From Peptostreptococcus russellii (lineage in GTDB: Bacteria > Bacillota > Clostridia > Peptostreptococcales > Peptostreptococcaceae), in contig NZ_FODF01000007.1 in the NCBI RefSeq assembly GCF_900110295.1, forward strand, positions 1 through 64,000: 64,000 nt of DNA, given 5' to 3'. The position numbers and the translations under genes are program-made. This document shows, one piece after another, positions 26,074 to 34,429 of the stretch (position 1 is its first letter; every line of letters begins with the position of its first letter). The notes under the pieces were generated by a model that ran no database searches, had not been told where the DNA came from, and worked only from the letters and a program-made list of their open reading frames with translations.

Positions 26074-27756
26074 TTATTTACTATTTTTATGATAATTGTT
26101 CTTTAATATCAGAAATACAAGAGTTATTCCTATAATAAATGAAATTATAAAACCTAGTATACTTACATATTTTATCATTTTGCTCCATTTTATATTATCT
26201 GACGCCATTATTAGAGAAGAACCTACTATACAAGCAGCAAGCATAATACTCATAGATACTTGTGTTGTAAAGTTTTTTATATTTTCTTCTAGCTTAGGAG
26301 ATTTCATTTCACCTATATCCATTTTCAAATTGTTCTTTTCAAGTATTCCCAATATAGTCTTTATTTGACCTGGTACTGTAACCATGTCGTAATAGTATTC
26401 GTCCACATCAGACTTTAGTCTTTCCATATTTCTTTTTATATTCATCTTATCTTCCCTATAATATCTCATATAGGATCTAGCTATTGTTTCAACACTAAAG
26501 TTTTTATATAAACCTCTAGAAGTTCCCTCTAAAGTTATAACTGTTTTTCCTAAAAGTACTAATTGAGATGGAAGTGTTATTTTATGACTTCTCATAAATC
26601 TAAATGCTTCATTTAAAACTTCTGCAATACTTAATTTATCAAATGGTATATCATAATAATAATGTATAAGGTATAGAAGATCTCTTCTTAGAACTTCATT
26701 ATTAGATTCATTTGGCATTGCATTCATGTCTGTAAGTATTCTTATAATTTTATCAATATTTTTATTTGTTGATGCAATAATCATCTGATTCAAGTGTTTT
26801 AGTGTTTTTTCATCTATTATTCCTATCATTCCAAAATCTATAAATGCAAGTTTGTTTATTCCATTGCTGGACTCAACTATAAATATATTTCCTGGATGTG
26901 GATCTGCATGAAAAAATCCACAAGTCATTACCTGTCTGAAAAATGATCTTACACCTATATCTACGATTCTCTTTTTTTCATCATCACTTATTTGATGATT
27001 CTCTATATCTGATAGACATATACCATTAACTTTATCCATTACCAATATCTTTTCAGTTGTATAGTCATTGTAAATTTTAGGTATAAATACATCTTTGCTG
27101 TTTTTAAATATTTTTCTCAGCTTTATTCCATTAATAGCTTCAAATTTATAATCTAACTCCCTTAAAAGCTGTACTTCTAATTCAGAAATCATTTCTTTAA
27201 CGTCAATATTCCATTCTTTATTAAAATAGTCAAGATTTTCAGCAAGTCTTTTTAATATTGAAATATCAGCTTTTATAGTATTTTCTATTTCTGGACGTTG
27301 TATTTTTACAACTACTTCTTTACCATCTAAAAAAGTTGCATCATATACTTGACCGATTGAAGCTGCTGCTATAGGTTCTGAACTCACATAGCTAAAGACT
27401 TCATCTATATTGCAGGCAAGTTCCCTTTCAAGTATGTCCATTGCAATCTTATTATCTATTGGTATAACATCATCTCTCAGCTTGGACAATTCTGATATTA
27501 TTTCATCGTCAAATAAATCTTTTCTTGTACTCAAAATCTGACCTATCTTTATATATGTAGGTCCCAATTCTTCAAAGGCGCATCTTATTCTCTGACCTGT
27601 TGTCATTACTTTTACATCCCCCTTAGGTGACTTTGTACTTATCTTTGAGGCAACAGAATCTTTATTTAGTTTTTCTATTACATATCCGAAACCGTATTTT
27701 ATTAATACTCCTGCTATTTCTTTATATCTTCCAATGTATTTATAACTTATTCTCAT
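26074..27756 (-). CDS. UbiB/ABC1 (AarF) family atypical kinase
   Basis: A protein of about 560 residues with the UbiB fold: KxGQ ('TYIKIGQILSTR'), the Ala-rich loop 'AAASIGQVY', the nucleotide-binding Lys in 'VVVKIQRP', the catalytic 'HADPHPGN' and the metal-binding 'FIDFGMIG'. Two membrane helices are at the C-terminus. In aerobes the family supports ubiquinone synthesis; its role in an anaerobe without quinone genes is unknown. The start is uncertain: a TTG at 27777 is in frame, but AAAGGGTG lies better for the ATG at 27756. It follows the scfB terminator. Confidence 0.85.
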   Translation of the reverse strand: MRISYKYIGRYKEIAGVLIKYGFGYVIEKLNKDSVASKISTKSPKGDVKVMTTGQRIRCAFEELGPTYIKIGQILSTRKDLFDDEIISELSKLRDDVIPIDNKIAMDILERELACNIDEVFSYVSSEPIAAASIGQVYDATFLDGKEVVVKIQRPEIENTIKADISILKRLAENLDYFNKEWNIDVKEMISELEVQLLRELDYKFEAINGIKLRKIFKNSKDVFIPKIYNDYTTEKILVMDKVNGICLSDIENHQISDDEKKRIVDIGVRSFFRQVMTCGFFHADPHPGNIFIVESSNGINKLAFIDFGMIGIIDEKTLKHLNQMIIASTNKNIDKIIRILTDMNAMPNESNNEVLRRDLLYLIHYYYDIPFDKLSIAEVLNEAFRFMRSHKITLPSQLVLLGKTVITLEGTSRGLYKNFSVETIARSYMRYYREDKMNIKRNMERLKSDVDEYYYDMVTVPGQIKTILGILEKNNLKMDIGEMKSPKLEENIKNFTTQVSMSIMLAACIVGSSLIMASDNIKWSKMIKYVSILGFIISFIIGITLVFLILKNNYHKNSK

Positions 27757-27816
27757 AGATCTATTCACCCTTTTCAATTTAAAGTAATGACATAATAGTC
27801 AGACTTATATAAGTGT

Positions 27817-27863
27817 AAAAGGCTACTAACACAAAATATATTGTAGTAACCTGTAGCCTTTTT
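27817..27863 (-). terminator. scfB terminator
   Basis: A 10-base-pair outer stem AAAAGGCTAC/GTAGCCTTTT (27817-27826 with 27853-27862) encloses a second TTACTAC/GTTAGTA-like arm. On the minus strand it is followed by TTTTA. It separates scfB from the UbiB gene. Confidence 0.8.
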
Positions 27864-27881
27864 ACCTATATCAATCCAATA

Positions 27882-29255
27882 TTATTTTCCTTCAGATAGA
27901 AGCTTTGCCTGTATCATTATTGCACATTCTGTTCTCTTTCTTTGCATTTCACAACCAAGTTCATATGGCTTTCTTATATCGCCATTAAAGTTGATTGCAT
28001 TTGCATGACAACCGCCTGAGCAGTAGAACTTATTCCAGCAAGTCTTGCATTCTTCTTTATTATAGACATGAGCATTTCTAAACATTTCTCTCATATCTTC
28101 TGGTATTTCAATCTTTTCATCATTTAAGTTAGCCATTATAAATTCTTCTTTACCAACAAACTGATGACATGGATATATATCTCCATTTGGAGTTATTGAT
28201 ATATATTCATTACCAGCACCACATCCTGTTATTCTCTTAATAACACATGGTCCCTGATTTAAGTCTATCATAAAGTGGAAGAATTTAAGTTTTTCACCCT
28301 TTAACTGTCTTTCTGCAAGTTCTGCAGCATAATTTTCATATTCTTCAAATATCTTAGGAAGATCTTCTTCTCTAAGAGCAAATGGATTTGACTCATCATC
28401 TACTACTGGTTCTACTGAAGTAAGCTCAAAACCTAGATCAGCAAAGTGATTTATATCCTTTGAAAAGTCAAGATTATTTCTTGTAAATGTTCCTCTTACA
28501 TAATAATACTTATCCTTTGGTCTTTGAGATACTAACTTTTGGAATTTAGGAACTATTACATCATAGCTTCCCTTGTCATTTACTGTTAGTCTCATATTAT
28601 CATTTATTTCTTTTCTACCATCAAGAGAAAGAACTACATTATGCATATGTTCGTTTATAAAATCTATTTTTTCATCATCTAAAAGAACACCATTAGTTGT
28701 AATTGTAAATCTCATATTCTTTCCTGCTGGCTTTTCTATTTCTCTACCATATTTAACTAATTCTTTGACAACTTCCCAGTTCATAAGAGGTTCTCCACCA
28801 AAGAAGTCCACATCTAGATTTCTTCTATTACCACTGTTGGCAACAAGAAAATCCATGGCCTTCTTACCAATTTCAAGTGGCATAAGTTCAGCATTGCCAC
28901 CGAAATCTCCCTGCTTAGCAAAACAGTATTTACACTTTAAGTTGCAATCATGTGCTACATTAAGACATAGTGCCTTTATAACTGGTTCTCTATTTACAAA
29001 GCTTGGATGAAACTCATACTCATCTTCTGTGTATAATAAACCTTCCTTAACTAACTCTTCTATTTCCTTATATGACTCTTCAACTTTTTTTCTATCAAAT
29101 TCATTAGATAATAGTTCTACTATTTCTTCTAAATTCTTATCTTCATAAAAGTCTAAAACTCTATAAGTCACATCATCAACAACATGAACAGCTCCACCAT
29201 TTACATCTATTACTATATTGTATCCGTTCATATTGTACTTATGTATCATCTTCAA
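27882..29255 (-). CDS. scfB: SCIFF peptide radical SAM/SPASM maturase
   Basis: A 457-residue radical SAM peptide-modifying enzyme. The N-terminal region resembles a RiPP-recognition element ('NGYNIVIDVNGGAVHVVDD'). The cluster CNLKCKYC (Cys104, Cys108, Cys111) and the 'FFGGEPLMNW' motif follow. The C-terminal SPASM domain supplies further Cys residues ('CGAGNEYISITPNGDIYPCHQF', 'CKTCWNKFYCSGGCHAN'). The family installs Cys-to-Thr thioether links in the SCIFF peptide. Normally the small Cys-rich scfA lies just upstream; none is visible on either side here. It starts at TTG 29255 with GGGAGGA upstream. Confidence 0.9.
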   Translation of the reverse strand: MKMIHKYNMNGYNIVIDVNGGAVHVVDDVTYRVLDFYEDKNLEEIVELLSNEFDRKKVEESYKEIEELVKEGLLYTEDEYEFHPSFVNREPVIKALCLNVAHDCNLKCKYCFAKQGDFGGNAELMPLEIGKKAMDFLVANSGNRRNLDVDFFGGEPLMNWEVVKELVKYGREIEKPAGKNMRFTITTNGVLLDDEKIDFINEHMHNVVLSLDGRKEINDNMRLTVNDKGSYDVIVPKFQKLVSQRPKDKYYYVRGTFTRNNLDFSKDINHFADLGFELTSVEPVVDDESNPFALREEDLPKIFEEYENYAAELAERQLKGEKLKFFHFMIDLNQGPCVIKRITGCGAGNEYISITPNGDIYPCHQFVGKEEFIMANLNDEKIEIPEDMREMFRNAHVYNKEECKTCWNKFYCSGGCHANAINFNGDIRKPYELGCEMQRKRTECAIMIQAKLLSEGK

Positions 29256-29294
29256 AACAAATTCCTCCCTTTTAACCCTATAATGTCAAATTAT

Positions 29295-29324
29295 ATTATA
29301 TCACATTTATATGTACATTGTGAA
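29295..29324 (-). promoter_or_regulatory. scfB promoter
   Basis: On the minus strand, TTCACA (29324-29319), 18 bases and TATAAT (29300-29295). It is a good sigma-A promoter, divergent from the lipoprotein promoter. Confidence 0.6.
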
Positions 29325-29455
29325 CTTATGTCTAATGTAGTAAATTACATAATTAAATTAAAATTCTCTCTACTTTATAGACATTAAAATTTCAATATTA
29401 GAGCTATTTCTGAGTCATCTTTTTCTTATTTTTTATATGTTTAATCGTATTTTTG

Positions 29456-29464
29456 TGTTATAAT
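29456..29464 (+). promoter_or_regulatory. Extended -10 promoter for the lipoprotein gene
   Basis: TGTTATAAT (TG-N-TATAAT) lies about 30 bases before the start codon; no good -35 box is visible, as is common for extended -10 promoters. Confidence 0.5.
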
Positions 29465-29495
29465 GATACATATGTATTAATGGAGGTGAATAATT

Positions 29496-30578
29496 TTGAA
29501 GCTATTCAAAAAAACTATGGTGACTCTTTTAGCGTTAACTATGTCAGCTACAATGGTTGCATGTGGCCCTAAAAAGAAGACTTCAACGAAAAATGACACT
29601 CAGAAAATTGAATATATAACAGAGATAACAAAGGATAATGTAGAAGAGGTGGTAATTGAATACAAGGAAATTCTTTCATACTACAATGAACTGAAGAATA
29701 ACCTTAAAACAATTGACGATGTAAGTAAGAATCCAGATCTTGAAAGAGATGCTGTATCAGCTAAGGACTCTATAAAGAATGGCAAGACTCTTCTTAAAAA
29801 TACACAAACACTTTACAAACCTCTTGTAGAGGCAAAGTCCCTGTTGTTGAAAATGTATGATATATCTCTTGAACTTGCAGATACTGTTGTAACTGACCCT
29901 AATACTTATCAGGAAAAGTTAAAAGAATATGACAAGTTATTTAACAAATTCAAGGATATGATGGATAAGATACGTTCTGATATTAAGGAAGTAAGAGGTA
30001 AGGCTCCTACAGACGATAAGAACGCTCCAAAGGATGATAAAGAATCTAGTGACAAGGACAAAGATAATAAGAATGATAGGGATAATTCAGATATAAATTC
30101 TCTTGATGACGAAAAGAATTCTAACAAGAAGAATGATTCTAGTTCATCTGATAAGGGTAACAATAGCGGAAATTCTGATAGAGATAATAACTCAGGAAAT
30201 TCTTCTAGTTCAAGTTCTTCTGGAAACTCAGGTGGATCAAGCAGTTCTTCTGGATCAAACAGTTCTTCTGGTGGATCTTCTGGAGGCTCAGGTGGATCAA
30301 GCAGTTCTTCTGGTGGATCAAGTAGTTCTTCTGGAAATGACGAATTTGTTCCATCAGTATCAAGTCTTAACAACAATTTAAGAAGTGAAATTAGAAGTGC
30401 TGGATACAACTCAGGTGCAAGTTACAAGCAGAGTGGTGGAAATTCTTCTAACCTTGATCAGGTAGCTGCACAGATGTTTAATGACTTGGAGGGAGATAAT
30501 CCAATTCAGTCAAATCAGATATCTGAAGCAAGAGCAATATTCGTAAGTGCATTTAAGCAAGCATATAATAGTAAATAA
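29496..30578 (+). CDS. Predicted lipoprotein with Ser/Gly-rich low-complexity linker
   Basis: A 360-residue exported protein of unknown function. It has a short signal sequence with a lipobox-like end ('SATMVAC', lipidated Cys23), a helical, possibly coiled-coil region (about 40-165), a charged Asp/Lys/Asn-rich stretch, then about 80 residues made mostly of Ser and Gly (about 210-285). A conserved-looking C-terminal helix ends the protein. Translation starts at TTG with GGAGGTGA 6 bases upstream. It is monocistronic, closed by a terminator at 30587-30615. The Ser/Gly part is built from nucleotide repeats and may vary in length between strains. Confidence 0.8.
   Translation: MKLFKKTMVTLLALTMSATMVACGPKKKTSTKNDTQKIEYITEITKDNVEEVVIEYKEILSYYNELKNNLKTIDDVSKNPDLERDAVSAKDSIKNGKTLLKNTQTLYKPLVEAKSLLLKMYDISLELADTVVTDPNTYQEKLKEYDKLFNKFKDMMDKIRSDIKEVRGKAPTDDKNAPKDDKESSDKDKDNKNDRDNSDINSLDDEKNSNKKNDSSSSDKGNNSGNSDRDNNSGNSSSSSSSGNSGGSSSSSGSNSSSGGSSGGSGGSSSSSGGSSSSSGNDEFVPSVSSLNNNLRSEIRSAGYNSGASYKQSGGNSSNLDQVAAQMFNDLEGDNPIQSNQISEARAIFVSAFKQAYNSK
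30227..30313 (+). repeat. 60-base-period tandem repeat in the Ser/Gly linker
   Basis: A 27-base segment starting CTCAGGTGGATCAAGCAG is repeated exactly at 30227-30253 and 30287-30313, a period of 60 bases (20 codons), with further shorter copies of GGTGGATC and AGTTCTTCTGG around it. It keeps the reading frame, so copy-number change would only lengthen or shorten the linker. Confidence 0.85.
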
Positions 30579-30586
30579 ATAAATTT

Positions 30587-30615
30587 AAGCCATTGCAAAA
30601 GCAATGGCTTTTTTT
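30587..30615 (+). terminator. Lipoprotein gene terminator
   Basis: A perfect 10-base-pair stem AAGCCATTGC/GCAATGGCTT with an AAAA loop, followed by a T-run. Confidence 0.92.
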
Positions 30616-30745
30616 ATTTTCTTTTTTCATTAATTAATTTCTATTACTTTCAAAAGCTAAATTATTTTCATACATAGTCAACTTCTATACTCTCTTTACA
30701 AATCTCATTTAGCTTTAGTTACTTTCTATTTCCTATTATTTTACA

Positions 30746-30777
30746 AAAAAAAAGAGACTCTGGCGAAGTCTCTTTTT
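30746..30777 (-). terminator. Terminator for the 217-residue hypothetical gene
   Basis: An 11-base-pair perfect stem AAAAAGAGACT/AGTCTCTTTTT with an A/T flank on both sides, so it can work in both directions. It lies about 140 bases past the hypothetical gene's stop codon. Confidence 0.75.
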
Positions 30778-30917
30778 CCGACCTTCTCAGATTTCCGCTG
30801 ATTCTGATATTTTCAAAATCTATACTTTAAACTGTTTCAAGTCTTTTGAGTGATTATGGTAGTTTTTTGTAAACAAAACCTATCTGCTTTTTTGTTTCAT
30901 CCATTTAGGATCTTTTA

Positions 30918-31571
30918 TTAATTAAATACCTTTTTAAGGTCTTGATTTCTGCATTCTAAATCGTCATTATTTGTAGCTTCCATTACTATTGAATATCTGT
31001 CTCCATCTACAAAGAATACTATAACTTTTTTATCGCTAAAATTGTACTCTCTATACTTGTCCATTTCCTTATTGCATACTTCACGCAACTTTTCAATATC
31101 ATTGTCTTCAGTATTTATTACGTACTTTGCGTCAGCCTTGGCAAGAAGATTAATTATATTTTTTTCTTCTCCAGCTTCGTATATTCCATATCTATTTACT
31201 ACTCTATCTAACTGTTCATCAGCTAATTTAACATTAATTGGATTTCCTGAATCATTTCTAGCTATTCTTCCATAAACGTCCTGATGATGAACTGGATAAA
31301 GCTCTTCAGGATTAACATCCATTATCTTATCAAAATGAACATACTGTTTGTTGTTTACATAACCTTCATTTTTAATTTCAACAAAACCTGGAATATCTCC
31401 AATACAGAAGTTCTCTATTGAATCCTTGTTATATCTGCTTGTAAAAGGCAATATTTTTATGATATCGTTTTCTTCATCCTTGTCTAATACTATAGCATAA
31501 TCTAATGCATATGTCTCCTTATCTGCATCGTCTAAAGTGAAAAAATTGTATCTAACTATATCTCCTATCAT
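30918..31571 (-). CDS. Hypothetical protein; N-terminus loosely resembles PemK/MazF-type fold
   Basis: A 217-residue acidic cytoplasmic protein that I do not recognise firmly. The opening 'GDIVRYNFF', then 'YAIVLDKDEENDIIKILPFTSRYN' and 'YVHFDKIMDV' follow the order of strands in PemK/MazF-like small-barrel proteins. There is no antitoxin gene beside it, and the protein is twice the usual toxin length. The C-terminal half has no familiar motif. The gene stands alone with its own terminator. Confidence 0.6.
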   Translation of the reverse strand: MIGDIVRYNFFTLDDADKETYALDYAIVLDKDEENDIIKILPFTSRYNKDSIENFCIGDIPGFVEIKNEGYVNNKQYVHFDKIMDVNPEELYPVHHQDVYGRIARNDSGNPINVKLADEQLDRVVNRYGIYEAGEEKNIINLLAKADAKYVINTEDNDIEKLREVCNKEMDKYREYNFSDKKVIVFFVDGDRYSIVMEATNNDDLECRNQDLKKVFN

Positions 31572-32087
31572 CTGTTACGCCTCCTATAATTTTAAATAAG
31601 CTCTATATTAATTGTGAAATCACTTTCCAATTCAATAGTAACATATTTATTTCTTTTTGTCCATGATTTTTAAGCTATTTAATTGGATATAATATATATT
31701 ATATCTATTTTTATTATATATAGTATATCATATTTATATAAAAACTCTATATTTACATCATATATCTTCTATTAGTATTTTATTTTGTCCAAGATGGACT
31801 ATCTTTGACCATCTATTATTAGTCCCTCACCAGGATTGATTTTACTATAATTTTATTTTCAATATTAAATAATTATTTCTGCAGATGTATAAAAAAAGTT
31901 TTTATTTTTTATTTTTAAAAATCTATTTATTTCGTTTTTTTATGTTTTATAGTTATTTTCTATTTATCATATTTTTTATTTAATTTTATTAATATTTGTC
32001 TTTCACACTAAAAAAGACCGTCTGTTGAGATGACGGCCCTTTTTAGGTATATTAAAATTTTATATTATATATCTTTTAAACTTTCTA
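31572..32087. other. Intergenic stretch, AT-rich, with ptsI terminator
   Basis: No gene is seen. It holds an AT palindrome around 31687-31710, a small GTCC/GGAC hairpin near 31790, and the ptsI terminator at 32011-32044. Upstream signals of the hypothetical gene at 30918-31571 should lie in its left part. Confidence 0.6.
32011..32044 (-). terminator. ptsI terminator
   Basis: Stem GACCGTC/GACGGCC (one G-U type mismatch) extended by an A-run pairing with a T-run; on the minus strand it is followed by TTTTTTAG, 44 bases past ptsI. Confidence 0.8.
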
Positions 32088-33800
32088 CTATCTATTTGAT
32101 ATAAACTTTTCCATATATTCTTCTATTTCCTCTGCTGTACTCAAGCTTAATACTTCATTAGCAAGAGCCTTCATATCAGCTTCACTTACTGAAGTTACTA
32201 ATTTTCTAGCTCTTAGTATTGATATTGGAGACATTGAGAACTCATCAAGACCAAATCCTAAAAGAATAGGTATCATCTTCTGATCTCCTGCTGATTCTCC
32301 ACACATTCCAACCCACTTACCTTCTGCATGAGCGTTCTTTATTACAAGATTTATTAATCTAAGAACTGCAGGGTTAAACTGATTATATAGATAGCTTATC
32401 TTCTGATTCATTCTATCTACAGCACAAGTGTACTGAATAAGGTCATTTGTACCTATTGAGAAGAAATCAACATGCTTAGCAAGTATATCTGAGATTACTG
32501 CTGCTGATGGAACTTCTATCATCATACCGATTTCTACATCCTTAGAATACTCAATACCTTCATTAGATAGTTCCTTCTTTACTTCATTACAAATTTCCTT
32601 TGCCTTTAAAAGTTCTTCTAATGAAGAAATCATTGGGAACATTATTCTAAGCTTACCGTGTACTGAAGCTCTATAAAGTGCTCTTAGCTGTGTCTTAAAT
32701 ATTTCAGTCTTATCAAGACAAAGTCTTATAGCTCTATATCCTAAGAATGGATTCATTTCCTTTTCCATTTCAAAGTAGCTAAGCTTCTTATCTCCACCTA
32801 TATCTAAAGTTCTTATTACTACTGGTTTACCTTCCATACCTTCTAATACAGCCTTGTAAGCTTCATACTGTGTATCTTCTTCAGGGAACTTGTCGCTATT
32901 CATATAAAGGAATTCTGTTCTATAAAGTCCTACTCCTTCAGCATCATTTTTTATTAAACCTTCTATATCGTTTGGTGTACCAATATTTCCAGCAAGTTCA
33001 ACATGCTTTCCATCAGTAGTTACTGACTTCTTACCCTTTAAAAGTTCAAGTTCTTTCTTTTCTTCTTCAAAAAGTCTCTTCTTTTCTGTATATTCATCTA
33101 TTAAAGACTGTTCTGGATTTACAAATACTTCGCCAGTATCTCCATCAAAGATTACCATATCGTTATCCTTTATTGTCTTTGTTGCATCACTTAATCCTAC
33201 TATAGCTGCTATTTCAAGAGTTCTTGACATTATAGCTGTATGAGATGTTCTTCCACCTATATCTGTTAAAAATCCTAAAACCTTTGACTTATCCATTGTT
33301 GCTGTGTCAGATGGAGTAAGGTCGTGGGCTACTAGTACAACTTCATCCTTCAATGAAGATAAGTCTATTACCTTTATTCCAAGAATATGTCTTAATACTC
33401 TCCCAGTTACGTCCTTTACATCTGCTGCTCTTTCCTTCATATATGCATTGTCCATACCTTCAAAAATAGCTACAAACATATCTTTTACTTCATTTAGAGC
33501 GTATTCAGCATTAACTGCTTCATTTTTTATCTTGTTTTCAGCTTCACCTATAAATTCAGGATCTTCTAAAACCAATAGATGTGCACCAAATATTTCAGAT
33601 TCTTCTTCTCCTACTTCCTTGGCAACTTTTTCCTTAACTGCAGTTAGTTCTTCCTTTGATACTTCTACTGCATCATTTAATTTCTTTACTTCAGCCTCTA
33701 CATCTGTAACTGCTCTTTTTTCTATTACTATTTCATTTTCTTCAACAACCAAAGCCTTGCCTATTGCAATCCCTGGTGATGCTCCTATGCCTTTCATCAT
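32088..33800 (-). CDS. ptsI: Phosphoenolpyruvate-protein phosphotransferase (PTS enzyme I)
   Basis: A 570-residue EI that takes phosphate from PEP and passes it to HPr for sugar uptake. The N-terminal domain holds the phosphorylated His187 in 'GGRTSHTAIMSR'; the C-terminal PEP-binding barrel has 'FLGYRAIR', 'GMMIEVPSAA' and 'FFSIGTNDLIQY'. GGAGGAAG lies before the first ATG. ptsH is upstream, but a strong terminator lies between the two genes, which is unusual for this pair. Confidence 0.97.
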   Translation of the reverse strand: MMKGIGASPGIAIGKALVVEENEIVIEKRAVTDVEAEVKKLNDAVEVSKEELTAVKEKVAKEVGEEESEIFGAHLLVLEDPEFIGEAENKIKNEAVNAEYALNEVKDMFVAIFEGMDNAYMKERAADVKDVTGRVLRHILGIKVIDLSSLKDEVVLVAHDLTPSDTATMDKSKVLGFLTDIGGRTSHTAIMSRTLEIAAIVGLSDATKTIKDNDMVIFDGDTGEVFVNPEQSLIDEYTEKKRLFEEEKKELELLKGKKSVTTDGKHVELAGNIGTPNDIEGLIKNDAEGVGLYRTEFLYMNSDKFPEEDTQYEAYKAVLEGMEGKPVVIRTLDIGGDKKLSYFEMEKEMNPFLGYRAIRLCLDKTEIFKTQLRALYRASVHGKLRIMFPMISSLEELLKAKEICNEVKKELSNEGIEYSKDVEIGMMIEVPSAAVISDILAKHVDFFSIGTNDLIQYTCAVDRMNQKISYLYNQFNPAVLRLINLVIKNAHAEGKWVGMCGESAGDQKMIPILLGFGLDEFSMSPISILRARKLVTSVSEADMKALANEVLSLSTAEEIEEYMEKFISNR

Positions 33801-33967
33801 CTTAATCTTCCTCCAAACTTTTCATATACTTCATATACTACAGAAGTTAAGATTCTTCCTTCTGCTTTACATTTACCATAATCTATTCATATATTAGTTG
33901 TGTAATACACATACCATGAAATCATTTTCTTTATTTGAAACTGAAAGCCTCTACTTAGTTACAAAAA

Positions 33968-33993
33968 ATGTTAAGGGCAAAAGCCCTTAACAT
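33968..33993 (-). terminator. Terminator between ptsH and ptsI
   Basis: A perfect 11-base-pair stem ATGTTAAGGGC/GCCCTTAACAT with a 4-base loop, followed on the minus strand by TTTTTTG. It lies 22 bases past the ptsH stop codon. Confidence 0.9.
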
Positions 33994-34014
33994 CTTGCCA
34001 TTTTAACCTTTATA

Positions 34015-34278
34015 TTACTTTTCGCCGAAACCATCTTCAACTAGCTTAACCATTGTGTCAAGAGCTAGTTCTTCATCTTCACCGTTAGTTTCTATTTCAA
34101 TTGTAGTTCCCTTTGATAAACCTAACTTCATTATACCCATTATTGACTTAGCGTTTACCTTTTCACCATCATGTATAAGTTCAACAGATGACTTAAACTT
34201 TGATGCCTCTCTTACAAACATACTAGCTGGTCTTGCATGAAGACCTGTTTCATTGATAATTGTTACTTCCTTTTTCAT
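34015..34278 (-). CDS. ptsH: Phosphocarrier protein HPr
   Basis: An 87-residue HPr. The EI-phosphorylated His14 is in 'ETGLHARPAS' and the regulatory Ser45 lies in 'KSIMGIMKLG', so control by HPr kinase is expected. GGAGG lies 8 bases before the ATG. It is the first gene of the pts pair; the terminator downstream should make HPr more abundant than EI. Confidence 0.97.
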   Translation of the reverse strand: MKKEVTIINETGLHARPASMFVREASKFKSSVELIHDGEKVNAKSIMGIMKLGLSKGTTIEIETNGEDEELALDTMVKLVEDGFGEK

Positions 34279-34429
34279 AAAAAAACCTCCATTGTATACT
34301 CATTAATTTAACCTTGTTAATTATATAATCGACCCTCATGGTCAGATTACGTCCCTATTTAAATATAAAAATAAAAACCAATTATATTTTACAACATTTA
34401 CAGAGAAAATACCATATTAATTTTAACTT

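Larger units (their letters stand above)
30579..30917. other. Intergenic stretch between convergent genes
   Basis: It contains the plus-strand terminator at 30587-30615 and a terminator for the minus-strand gene at 30746-30777. Nothing else is recognisable in the remaining AT-rich sequence. Confidence 0.7.

Noticed and set aside
29909-30409. Minus-strand frame of 166 codons rich in Glu, Leu and Pro
   Set aside because: It is the antisense of the Ser/Gly repeat region; the composition simply mirrors the repeats and no ribosome-binding site is present.
31687-31710. AT-only palindrome as an operator
   Set aside because: It consists almost entirely of A and T in a very AT-rich stretch, where such palindromes arise by chance, and there is no second copy near a promoter.
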